From assembly GCF_011578045.1 (NCBI RefSeq), contig NZ_CP049801.1, positions 3,410,001-3,474,000 of the forward strand: DNA of 64,000 nt. Reading direction: 5' to 3'. The notes below the pieces were generated by a model. That model did no database searches, was not told where the DNA came from, and saw only the letters and a list, made by a program, of their open reading frames with translations. The position numbers were made by a program, and so were the translations under genes. The DNA comes from Acinetobacter shaoyimingii. GTDB lineage: Bacteria; Pseudomonadota; Gammaproteobacteria; Pseudomonadales; Moraxellaceae. The number at the start of each line of letters is the position of its first letter. Position 1 is the stretch's first letter. This document shows, piece by piece, positions 37,582 to 44,735 of this stretch.

Positions 37582-38052
37582 ATGGCGATTCGCCGTATTG
37601 AAGGTTTATTACATCTCGCGAGCGAAGATCGTTACGCGATTTTAGTTGGTCGTTTTAACAGCTTTGTTGTTGAACATTTACTAGAAGGTGCAATTGATAC
37701 GTTGCATCGTCATGGTGTATCCGACGATAATATCACTGTCATTCATGCACCAGGCGCATGGGAATTACCCGTTGTTGCAAAAAAACTCGCAGCTTCTGGT
37801 AAATTCGATGCCATCATTGCCTTAGGCGCAGTTATTCGTGGTAGCACTCCACATTTTGACTTCGTTGCAGGTGAATGTGCCAAAGGTTTAGGTGTGGTTG
37901 GTTTAGAAGCTAGCTTACCTGTAATCAATGGTGTATTAACGACAGACAGTATCGAACAAGCGATTGAACGTTCTGGTACAAAAGCAGGCAATAAAGGTGG
38001 CGAAGCTGCCCTTACTGCAATTGAAATGGTTAACTTGCTAAAGGCGATCTAA
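37582..38052 (+). CDS. ribH: 6,7-dimethyl-8-ribityllumazine synthase
   Basis: This 156-residue lumazine synthase has the substrate-binding blocks [29 protein letters not shown] and [22 protein letters not shown] with the catalytic His. It condenses the RibB product with the pyrimidine from the RibD pathway. The enzyme usually assembles as a pentamer or a 60-mer shell. It lies 24 bp after ribB and 3 bp before nusB, so the three are clearly one operon. Confidence 0.94.
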   Translation: MAIRRIEGLLHLASEDRYAILVGRFNSFVVEHLLEGAIDTLHRHGVSDDNITVIHAPGAWELPVVAKKLAASGKFDAIIALGAVIRGSTPHFDFVAGECAKGLGVVGLEASLPVINGVLTTDSIEQAIERSGTKAGNKGGEAALTAIEMVNLLKAI

Positions 38053-38055
38053 AGC

Positions 38056-38505
38056 ATGTCGCAGACACTCCAAGCTACTTATGCAGCAAAACGCAAAGCA
38101 CGTCGTTTTGCTGTACAAGGGATTTATGAATGGCAAATGAGCCACAACCCTGTGCATCAAATTGAAGCGCGTACACGTGCTGAAAATGCCATGCATAAAG
38201 TGGATCTCAGCTATTATCATGAATTGCTCACGCAAGTGGTCGAAAATCATGAAGCATTGGATGCGTTATTAATTCCAGTACTCGATCGTGAGATCAGTGC
38301 ATTGGATGGTGTTGAACTTGCAACATTGCGTCTTGGCGCATACGAATTGAAAGAACATCTTGAAATTCCGTACCGTGTTGTCTTGGACGAAGCGATTGAA
38401 CTCGCTAAACACTTTGGCGGTGCTGACAGTCACAAATACATCAATGGTGTATTAGACCGTTTAGCGCAAAGCCTGCGTGAAGCAGAAAAGCAACAAGCTA
38501 AATAA
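38056..38505 (+). CDS. nusB: Transcription antitermination factor NusB
   Basis: This 149-residue all-helical RNA-binding protein has the conserved [14 protein letters not shown] start and the C-terminal block [30 protein letters not shown]. NusB binds boxA RNA with NusE (S10) during rRNA antitermination. It starts 3 bp after the ribH stop, the standard riboflavin-nusB linkage of gammaproteobacteria. No anomalies. Confidence 0.94.
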   Translation: MSQTLQATYAAKRKARRFAVQGIYEWQMSHNPVHQIEARTRAENAMHKVDLSYYHELLTQVVENHEALDALLIPVLDREISALDGVELATLRLGAYELKEHLEIPYRVVLDEAIELAKHFGGADSHKYINGVLDRLAQSLREAEKQQAK

Positions 38506-38517
38506 GTTGTTGTTGAA

Positions 38518-39435
38518 ATGGCTGAGTTTTCTATCATTGATACATATTTTAATCGTAAGAATGCAAATTCGGTCGATTTAGGTGTTGGTGATGACTCAGC
38601 CCTGCTCACCCCTCCTTCAAATCAACAATTGGTCATCTGCGCAGATACATTAGTTGCAGGACGACATTTTCCTCTCGATACTGATCCTCATGCTATAGGC
38701 TGGAAAAGTGTTGCTGTAAATCTCTCTGATATTGCTGCGATGGGTGCAAAACCTCACAGTATTTTACTCGCATTGAGCTTACCCCAAATTGATCATGATT
38801 GGCTGAAAGGTTTTAGTCAGGGTTTATATGATTGTTGCGATCAATTTGGTGTGAGTTTAATTGGTGGTGACACCACCCAAAGCCCACACCTCACCATTTC
38901 TGTTACTGCCTTAGGCTGGATTGAGCAAGGACAAGCTGTAACACGCTCAGGTGCTCAAGTTGATGACTTAGTCGTGGTCAGTGGTTCAGTCGGTGATGCG
39001 GCGTTTGCACTTCAACATTTGGGACACCCCTTGCAACAACGTTTGGATTATCCAACACCACGTTGTGAATTAGGACAATTATTGAAAGGCTTAGCCAACA
39101 GTATGATCGATGTCTCTGATGGTTTAGCACAAGATTTAAAGCATATCTTGGATGCATCAGAAGTTGGTGCTATTCTAAATTTAGATCAACTTCCAATTAG
39201 TGATGCATTAAAAAGCCTCCCTTTAGAACAACAATGGCAATATGCACTCGCAGGTGGTGATGATTATGAGTTGTGCTTTACAATAAATCAGCAAAACTAC
39301 GCCAAACTTTTGCACTTACACCCCAATGTAATGACTACAATCATCGGCAAAATAACGGCGCAGTCTGACTTACAATTTGAAAAAGATGGATTAGTTCACT
39401 TGCTTCAGTTTGATGGATATCAACATTTTGCATAA
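38518..39435 (+). CDS. thiL: Thiamine-monophosphate kinase
   Basis: This 305-residue kinase of the PurM/ThiL fold has the N-terminal GVGDDSALLTPP metal/nucleotide block, DTLVAGRHFPLDTDPHAIGWKSVAVNLSDIAAMGA, LIGGDTTQSP and the late MIDVSDGLAQDLKHI and AGGDDYELCF motifs. It phosphorylates thiamine monophosphate to the active diphosphate. It begins 12 bp after nusB and overlaps the pgpA start by 23 bp, which indicates tight coupling. Confidence 0.93.
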   Translation: MAEFSIIDTYFNRKNANSVDLGVGDDSALLTPPSNQQLVICADTLVAGRHFPLDTDPHAIGWKSVAVNLSDIAAMGAKPHSILLALSLPQIDHDWLKGFSQGLYDCCDQFGVSLIGGDTTQSPHLTISVTALGWIEQGQAVTRSGAQVDDLVVVSGSVGDAAFALQHLGHPLQQRLDYPTPRCELGQLLKGLANSMIDVSDGLAQDLKHILDASEVGAILNLDQLPISDALKSLPLEQQWQYALAGGDDYELCFTINQQNYAKLLHLHPNVMTTIIGKITAQSDLQFEKDGLVHLLQFDGYQHFA

Positions 39436-39925
39436 ACCACCGATTATTTTTAAAGAGATGAGTTTTGCCCAGCGTTGCATCGTATTTTGCGGCGTAGGTT
39501 TTGGCTCAGGTTTATTACCGAAAGCACCAGGCACTTTTGGTTCTGCTTTTGCATTGTTGTTCGTACCTATCTGGCTATGGCTCGGTTTTCATGCAAGTGT
39601 GATTGCTATACTTATCATGTCACTCGTTGGTATTTATATTTGTGGCAAAACCGCAAATATCATGGGTGTGCATGATGATGGTCGTATTGTTTGGGATGAG
39701 TTTGCAGGTCAATCCATCACCTTTCTTCCTTTAATCTATTGGGGACACATGAGTTGGCTTTGGGTCATCATTGGTTTCGCCTTATTTAGATTATTTGACG
39801 TATGGAAACCTTGGCCCATTCGTGTCATTGACAGACGTGTCGGTGGCGGATTCGGCATTATGTTTGATGACATCATTGCGGGTCTTTGGGCTGCAATATG
39901 CATTTTGATTTATTTAAATATATAG
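39413..39925 (+). CDS. pgpA: Phosphatidylglycerophosphatase A
   Basis: This 170-residue inner-membrane protein has the PgpA core GFGSGLLPKAPGTFGSAFALL and the acidic metal-binding block HDDGRIVWDEFAGQ, plus three to four hydrophobic helices. It removes the phosphate from phosphatidylglycerophosphate in phosphatidylglycerol synthesis. The ATG at 39413 lies inside the end of thiL. An alternative ATG at 39458 with a nearby AAAGAG would give a 155-residue protein. The thiL-pgpA overlap is conserved in many gammaproteobacteria. Confidence 0.92.
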   Translation: MDINILHKPPIIFKEMSFAQRCIVFCGVGFGSGLLPKAPGTFGSAFALLFVPIWLWLGFHASVIAILIMSLVGIYICGKTANIMGVHDDGRIVWDEFAGQSITFLPLIYWGHMSWLWVIIGFALFRLFDVWKPWPIRVIDRRVGGGFGIMFDDIIAGLWAAICILIYLNI

Positions 39926-39957
39926 ATATGGCTTAAGCCAGAGTTGTAGGGTGTTTT

Positions 39958-41322
39958 ATGTCAACCACTGTCGTTATTCTTGCCGCAGGAAAAGGTACTC
40001 GCATGCGCTCAAGCTTGCCAAAAGTACTCCAACCTCTAGCAGGACGTCCCCTTCTTGGGCATGTGATTGAGACCGCCAAAAAAATTAAAGCAAACAATAT
40101 CATTACAATTTTTGGTCATGGTGGTGATTTGGTTCAACGTGCTTTTGCACATGAAAATATTCAGTGGGTTGAACAAGCGGAGCAACTTGGTACAGGCCAT
40201 GCTGTCAAAGTCACCTTACCTGTATTGCCAAAACAAGGCGTGTCACTCATTTTGTCTGGTGATGTGCCATGCGTACAACAAAGTACTTTGCAAAACTTGG
40301 TCGATGTTTCAACTCAAACAGGAATTGGTATTGTCACGCTGACCCTCGATGATTCTACCGGTTATGGTCGTATTGTTCGTGTCGACAACAAAATTCAAGC
40401 CATTGTTGAACATAAAGATGCAAGCGATGAACAGCGTCAAATTAAAGAAATTAACACGGGAATTTACTGTGTCAGCAATGCTAAATTGCATGAATGGTTA
40501 CCCAAGTTAAGCAATAACAATGCTCAAGGTGAATATTATCTGACAGATATTGTTGCAATGGCATTGGCCGATGGAATTGAAATTGCATCGATTCAACCTG
40601 AGCTTGCTTTTGAAGTTGAAGGGGTCAATGATCGTGTGCAATTGGCAGCATTAGAACGTGAATTCCAAGCGTATCAAGCAAAAAAACTGATGCAACAAGG
40701 GGTTCATATTATTGATCCATCTCGTTTTGATTTACGCGGTGAATTAACTGTAGGTCAAGATGTTCGTATTGATATCAATGTCATCATTGAAGGTCATTGT
40801 ACCTTTGGTGATAACGTTGAAATTGGTGCTGGCTGTGTGATTAAAGACACCAGTATTGCGGCAGGAACAGTGGTGCAACCTTATAGTATTTTTGATAAGG
40901 CAGTACTTGGTGAAGCTGTTCAAATTGGTCCTTTCGCCCGTTTACGACCAGGTGCAAAACTTGACAACGAAGTGCATATTGGCAACTTTGTGGAAGTGAA
41001 AAACTCAACAGTAGGTTTAGGCTCTAAAGCCAATCATTTTGCCTATTTAGGTGATGCTGAAATTGGTGTGAGTACCAATATTGGTGCTGGTACCATCACC
41101 TGTAACTATGATGGTGCAAATAAACATAAAACCATTATTGGCGATAATGCCTTTATCGGTACCAACAACTCCCTTGTTGCACCTATCAAAATTGGTCATG
41201 GTGCGACAACTGGTGCAGGTTCTGTCATTACCCATGATGTAGCTGACAACAGTTTAGCTTTTGAACGTGCTAAACAAGTGTCCAAAGAAAATTATCAACG
41301 TCCCCAAAAGGTCAAAAAATAA
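39958..41322 (+). CDS. glmU: Bifunctional GlmU (UDP-GlcNAc synthesis)
   Basis: This 454-residue enzyme has an N-terminal uridylyltransferase domain ([22 protein letters not shown]) and a C-terminal left-handed beta helix of hexapeptide repeats ([44 protein letters not shown]). The helix domain acetylates glucosamine-1-phosphate. It supplies UDP-GlcNAc for peptidoglycan and LPS. It lies 12 bp upstream of glmS, so both steps of the pathway are co-expressed. Confidence 0.95.
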   Translation: MSTTVVILAAGKGTRMRSSLPKVLQPLAGRPLLGHVIETAKKIKANNIITIFGHGGDLVQRAFAHENIQWVEQAEQLGTGHAVKVTLPVLPKQGVSLILSGDVPCVQQSTLQNLVDVSTQTGIGIVTLTLDDSTGYGRIVRVDNKIQAIVEHKDASDEQRQIKEINTGIYCVSNAKLHEWLPKLSNNNAQGEYYLTDIVAMALADGIEIASIQPELAFEVEGVNDRVQLAALEREFQAYQAKKLMQQGVHIIDPSRFDLRGELTVGQDVRIDINVIIEGHCTFGDNVEIGAGCVIKDTSIAAGTVVQPYSIFDKAVLGEAVQIGPFARLRPGAKLDNEVHIGNFVEVKNSTVGLGSKANHFAYLGDAEIGVSTNIGAGTITCNYDGANKHKTIIGDNAFIGTNNSLVAPIKIGHGATTGAGSVITHDVADNSLAFERAKQVSKENYQRPQKVKK

Positions 41323-41334
41323 GAGGTAATCCAT

Positions 41335-43173
41335 ATGTGTGGTATTGTTGGCGGCGTTGCTGAACGTAGTATTACAAATATCTTAATTGAAGGCTTAAAA
41401 CGTTTAGAATACCGTGGCTATGACTCTGCTGGTTTGGCGCTCGTCAATCACGGTCATGTTTTACGTGAACGTCGTGTTGGTAAAGTAATTAACCTAGAAC
41501 AAGCAGTCAATGAAGCTGAAATTCTAGGTTCTTTAGGTATTGCACATACACGCTGGGCAACGCATGGCAAACCAACAGAAAAAAATGCTCATCCGCATAT
41601 TTCTGGTCAAGTTGCCGTTGTACATAACGGGATCATTGAAAACTACCAAGAACTTAAAGATGATCTTGAAGCTTTAGGCTATGTATTTACCTCTGAAACT
41701 GATACAGAAGTCGTTGCACATTTAGTTCACGATGCTTTGAAATCTACACCAAATTTACTGAAAGCTGTTGAACAAGTTGTTCCTCAACTCAAAGGTGCTT
41801 TTGCACTCGGTATTGTGCATACCGACTATCCAAATGAATTGATTACGGTTCGTGAAGGTTCACCGCTGGTGATTGGTGTGGGTATTGGTGAAAACTTTAT
41901 TAGTTCTGACCAACTTGCATTATTGCCGATCACTAACCGTTTCATTTACCTTGAAGAAGGCGATATTGCACGTTTAACTCGTGACAGTATTGAAGTATTT
42001 GTAAATGGTCAGCTGGTGCATCGTCCAATCAAAGAACTTGATGCAACAGTGAGTAATGCTTCTAAGGGTGAATACAAACACTACATGCTCAAAGAAATTT
42101 ATGAGCAACCTGAAGCGATTCAACAAACTATTTCTCAAGCATTAAATGGCAACTTGCTACGTGACGATTTCTTAAAAGATGCCAACGCAGATTTTGCAAA
42201 AATCCAAAACGTACAAATCATTGCCTGTGGTACAAGTTATCATGCAGGGATGATTGCGAAATATTGGTTTGAGCAACTGATTAACTTACCGTGCCAAGTC
42301 GAAATTGCCAGTGAATTCCGATACCGCTCACCCGTGATTGTGAACAATACGCTTTATGTATGTATCTCTCAGTCTGGTGAAACAGCAGATACCTTAGCTG
42401 CGCTGCGTGATACGCAAAGACGTGCAACTGAGAAGAAGCTTGATATCGCAACATTTACTATTTGTAATGTCGCAACCTCTTCGATGGTGCGTGAAACAGA
42501 CCATAACTTGTTAACATTGGCAGGTCCTGAAATTGGTGTTGCTTCTACCAAAGCTTTCACCACTCAACTTGCAGCGCTCATGCTTTTAGTGCTCAAAATT
42601 GGTCAAGTGAAGAATTCAATTGCTCAGCAACAAGTATCAAGTATCATCTCTGACTTATGGCATACGCCTAAAGTGATTTTAGATACATTGCAAAAAGATA
42701 AAGCAATTTTGCGCTTATCTGAATTGTTCAAAGAAAAACAACATTGTTTATTCTTGGGTCGTGGTACTGAGTTCCCTATTGCGCTTGAAGGTGCATTAAA
42801 ACTCAAAGAGATTTCTTATATTCATGCTGAAGGTTATGCGGCGGGTGAATTGAAACATGGTCCGTTGGCACTGGTAGATAATGAAATGCCAGTGGTGATT
42901 TTAGCGCCTCAAGATGACATGTTGGATAAACTGAAATCGAACATGGAAGAAGTTCAGGCACGTGGTGGCGAATTGTTTGTTTTTGCCGATGAAAATAGCG
43001 GAATCAAAGAAAAAGACCGTCAACATGTGGTCTATATTCCAACCATCAATGCACTTTTAGCACCGTTGGTTTACAGTATTCCAGTGCAGTTGTTGTCTTA
43101 TCATGTGGCTGTGCTTCGTGGTACCGATGTCGACCAACCACGTAATCTTGCAAAATCAGTGACGGTTGAATAA
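41335..43173 (+). CDS. glmS: Glutamine--fructose-6-phosphate aminotransferase GlmS
   Basis: This 612-residue enzyme begins MCGIVGG, where Cys2 becomes the N-terminal nucleophile of the glutaminase domain. Two SIS sugar-isomerase domains follow (CGTSYHAGMIAKYW, SQSGETADTLAAL, EGYAAGELKHGPLALVD). It ends in the strictly conserved DQPRNLAKSVTVE. It makes glucosamine-6-phosphate. The 3' end of this gene is the docking site of Tn7-type TnsD proteins, and a Tn7-family element is inserted 25 bp past the stop. The insertion leaves the coding sequence intact but moves the natural terminator to 58991. Confidence 0.96.
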   Translation: MCGIVGGVAERSITNILIEGLKRLEYRGYDSAGLALVNHGHVLRERRVGKVINLEQAVNEAEILGSLGIAHTRWATHGKPTEKNAHPHISGQVAVVHNGIIENYQELKDDLEALGYVFTSETDTEVVAHLVHDALKSTPNLLKAVEQVVPQLKGAFALGIVHTDYPNELITVREGSPLVIGVGIGENFISSDQLALLPITNRFIYLEEGDIARLTRDSIEVFVNGQLVHRPIKELDATVSNASKGEYKHYMLKEIYEQPEAIQQTISQALNGNLLRDDFLKDANADFAKIQNVQIIACGTSYHAGMIAKYWFEQLINLPCQVEIASEFRYRSPVIVNNTLYVCISQSGETADTLAALRDTQRRATEKKLDIATFTICNVATSSMVRETDHNLLTLAGPEIGVASTKAFTTQLAALMLLVLKIGQVKNSIAQQQVSSIISDLWHTPKVILDTLQKDKAILRLSELFKEKQHCLFLGRGTEFPIALEGALKLKEISYIHAEGYAAGELKHGPLALVDNEMPVVILAPQDDMLDKLKSNMEEVQARGGELFVFADENSGIKEKDRQHVVYIPTINALLAPLVYSIPVQLLSYHVAVLRGTDVDQPRNLAKSVTVE

Positions 43174-43198
43174 TTGAATTTTATTCAATGCTTTATGT
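43128..43198 (+). other. attTn7-type attachment site
   Basis: The last conserved codons of glmS (DQPRNLAKSVTVE) plus the 25 bp after the stop lead to the TATGT duplicated at both ends of the element. This is the position used by Tn7 through TnsD. The exact TnsD footprint is inferred, not seen. Confidence 0.75.
43194..43198. repeat. Target-site duplication TATGT (glmS side)
   Basis: TATGT here and at 58934-58938 directly flank the element ends, the 5-bp duplication expected of Tn7-type transposition. Confidence 0.92.
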
Positions 43199-43205
43199 TG
43201 TATGA

Positions 43206-43265
43206 GAGTAATAAAGTTTCATACTGAGTAATAAAGTCTCATACTGAGTAATAAAGTGTAATACT
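43206..43265 (+). repeat. Three contiguous 20-bp TnsB-type binding repeats at the tnsA end
   Basis: Units at 43206, 43226 and 43246 follow GAGTAATAAAGTTTCATACT with few changes and no gap. This is equivalent to the closely packed sites of the Tn7 right end. TnsB binding is inferred from position and repetition. Confidence 0.88.
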
Positions 43266-43274
43266 GAATTGCTC

Positions 43275-43324
43275 AAAAAATCCACACAAGCTATGCTCTA
43301 AACAGCATGATGTGTGGATTTTTT
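43275..43324. terminator. Terminator-like hairpin just before tnsA
   Basis: AAAAAATCCACACA and TGTGTGGATTTTTT form a perfect 14-bp stem, with an inner ATGCT/AGCAT pair. The stem ends in T's immediately before the tnsA ATG at 43326. It could block read-through from glmS or attenuate tnsA. Confidence 0.75.
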
Positions 43325-43325
43325 T

Positions 43326-44159
43326 ATGGCCAACTTTAAGAACACACAAAATCATGAACTCAAAATTCAAAAATGGATTAAAGAAGGACGAGGACAGGGT
43401 TTTGGAAATAGCTATAAACCTTGGCTCACAATTCGAGATGTGAGTTCAGAAGGTCGATCTCACCGGGTTTTTGGTCATAAAAGCCAAAGAACTCATCACC
43501 TTCTCTCTGATCTAGAACTTTCTACTTTCCTATTACTAGAGTGGCATTCAACGACTATCGATATCCGAGAACAATACCCCTTAGACATCGAAAAAACTCT
43601 AGAAATTGCGAAGACAATAGGAATTCCTCACCCTAGATTTGGGAAACACTATCAAATCATGACAAGTGATTTTTTAGTGGATACACATAATGCAATAAAA
43701 CCCAAATTTGTAGTCCAAGTTAAATATTCAAATGCTCTCAATGACCCTCGCACAATAGAAAAAATAGAAATTGAACGACAATATTGGAAACAGCAAAACA
43801 TACCTTTTTATATTTTTACCGAGCACCAAGTTCCTAAGACTGTTAGCCAGAACATCCAATGGTTATACAGTTCAATAAATACTACGGAACTAAGTGAAAA
43901 AGATACGCTAGATAAACTTAATTTTTATTCAGATATTTTCATTAAACATAAATCTAAAAAGATTAATGAATTAGCGAGAACGATTGATCAAAAATATCAT
44001 TTTGAGTTAGGACAATCGTTAAGAGAAATTAGAGACTTACTGGCTCAAAGGTATTTCATATTTGATCTTAATATTTCTTTTAAGGATTTGAACACAGACC
44101 ATATTCAATTAGGCGAGCTTAATATTTGGAATGAGGTACTTCATGCTGAAAATCAATGA
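43326..44159 (+). CDS. tnsA: TnsA, Tn7-type transposase endonuclease subunit
   Basis: This 277-residue protein aligns along its length with Tn7 TnsA as I recall it (EGRGQGFGNSYKPWLTIRDV, SHRVFGHKSQRTHHLLSDLE). The restriction-type catalytic residues are visible as E64 (SDLELS), D115 (MTSDFLVD), Q131 and K133 (VVQVKYS). TnsA cuts the 5' ends of the element and, with TnsB, gives cut-and-paste transposition. The ATG at 43326 is preferred to the GTG at 43314, which lies in the hairpin arm. Its end overlaps the original tnsB start (ATG at 44143) by 17 bp, the Tn7 arrangement, although the rest of tnsB is now displaced. Confidence 0.95.
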   Translation: MANFKNTQNHELKIQKWIKEGRGQGFGNSYKPWLTIRDVSSEGRSHRVFGHKSQRTHHLLSDLELSTFLLLEWHSTTIDIREQYPLDIEKTLEIAKTIGIPHPRFGKHYQIMTSDFLVDTHNAIKPKFVVQVKYSNALNDPRTIEKIEIERQYWKQQNIPFYIFTEHQVPKTVSQNIQWLYSSINTTELSEKDTLDKLNFYSDIFIKHKSKKINELARTIDQKYHFELGQSLREIRDLLAQRYFIFDLNISFKDLNTDHIQLGELNIWNEVLHAENQ

Positions 44160-44280
44160 AGTATTAAGTTTTGAAAGCTCTTTATTTAGGATTTTAACGA
44201 TCCTACCTGACTCTGTGATTTGGATTAGTCTTGACTTGGAAAATTGTATGAGAGTAATAAAGCTTCATACCAAGTATTAA
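44143..44280 (+). pseudogene. tnsB: Severed native N-terminus of tnsB
   Basis: From the ATG overlapping tnsA, the frame reads MLKINEVLSFESSLFRIL and on to SLDLEN at 44244. This matches the Tn7 TnsB N-terminus (INEV...RIL...W). It then runs into the mini-element and stops at 44278-44280. Joining base 44244 to 44741 restores DLEN-AFPIEV in frame with the rest of TnsB. Confidence 0.9.
44240..44244. repeat. Target-site duplication AAAAT (mini-element, first copy)
   Basis: AAAAT directly precedes the mini-element terminus at 44245 and recurs at 44736-44740 directly after its other terminus. Confidence 0.88.
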
Positions 44281-44311
44281 GGTGTCATACTGAACAATAA
44301 AGTTTAATACT
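44252..44311 (+). repeat. Three contiguous 20-bp TnsB-type repeats in the mini-element
   Basis: Units start at 44252, 44272 and 44292. The middle one is the most diverged (AAGTATTAAGGTGTCATACT). Same layout and period as at 43206-43265. Confidence 0.85.
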
Positions 44312-44316
44312 ATAAT
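44311..44316 (+). promoter_or_regulatory. Candidate -10 box of the mini-element gene
   Basis: A perfect TATAAT abuts the third TnsB-type repeat and lies 30 bp before the ATG at 44346. The -35 is weak. TnsB bound to the repeats could repress it. Confidence 0.5.
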
Positions 44317-44345
44317 GTTCAAAATTAAGATAAAAAGGTGAGCTT

Positions 44346-44579
44346 ATGAATTATTTTTCAGATAATCCGAGAGATGTTGGAATTACAGTTATTGGTGGTC
44401 TTACAGGTCATGGAGATATGACTCAAGCAGAACTTGATCAAAAGATTGAAGATGTTAAAGAATCATTACGTGCGAAAAAACCTTTAATTATGGATGAATT
44501 TTGGGATGCACAAAAGTCAGATGCAATTGACGAATTGAGTAAAAAGCATCCTCCTTTCAAAGTGGGTAATAATAATTAA
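44346..44579 (+). CDS. 77-residue orphan protein carried by the mini-element
   Basis: A real gene is suggested by AAAGGTGAG just before the ATG, a TATAAT upstream, and the fit of the frame between the two end-repeat arrays: it stops 8 bp before the first site of the far end. The product is small, charged and soluble (DNPRDVGITVIGGLTGHGDM, then a helix TQAELDQKIEDVKESLRAK, then EFWDAQKSDAIDELSKKHPPF). I do not recognise the family. As the only cargo of a mobile unit it may help the element or host, for example as an inhibitor or partner of a transposition protein, but nothing in the sequence proves a role. Confidence 0.65.
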   Translation: MNYFSDNPRDVGITVIGGLTGHGDMTQAELDQKIEDVKESLRAKKPLIMDEFWDAQKSDAIDELSKKHPPFKVGNNN

Positions 44580-44587
44580 GTTTTCTA

Positions 44588-44735
44588 GTATGAAACTTTA
44601 TTACCCCAAAACACTTTAAAAGATTCATATTTAATTAATTGAGTATGAATCTTTTTTATTTATTGGCTTGTATGCTGTCACATGAAATCAAAGGCTTGAA
44701 GGTAATTCAGTATGATTCTTTTTTACTCTTGTACA
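44588..44735 (+). repeat. Spaced TnsB-type sites at the far end of the mini-element
   Basis: Sites AGTATGAAACTTTATTAC (about 44588), a degenerate AGTATGAATCTTTTTTA (44642) and AGTATGATTCTTTTTTACTC (44709), the last running into the terminus TGTACA. The spacing resembles a Tn7 left end. Confidence 0.75.

Larger units (their letters stand above)
44245..44735 (+). mobile_element. 491-bp Tn7-like mini-element nested in tnsB
   Basis: The termini TGTATGAGAGTAATAAAG and (read inward) TGTACAAGAGTAAAAAAG are diverged copies of the big transposon's ends. Three contiguous 20-bp repeats lie at 44252-44311. The far end has spaced sites at about 44588, 44642 and 44709. AAAAT is duplicated at both flanks. 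It contains one 77-codon gene and no transposase, so it is non-autonomous and was mobilised by TnsA/TnsB of this or a close relative. Confidence 0.92.

Noticed and set aside
43174-43325. CRISPR-like array, because of three contiguous 20-bp repeats
   Set aside because: There are no spacers between units; the repeats are transposon end sites and recur at the other end in inverted orientation.
44160-44640. Simple tnsA-tnsB spacer with extra regulatory TnsB sites
   Set aside because: The 5-bp duplications, both types of terminus and the severed in-frame TnsB N-terminus show an insertion rather than an ordinary spacer.
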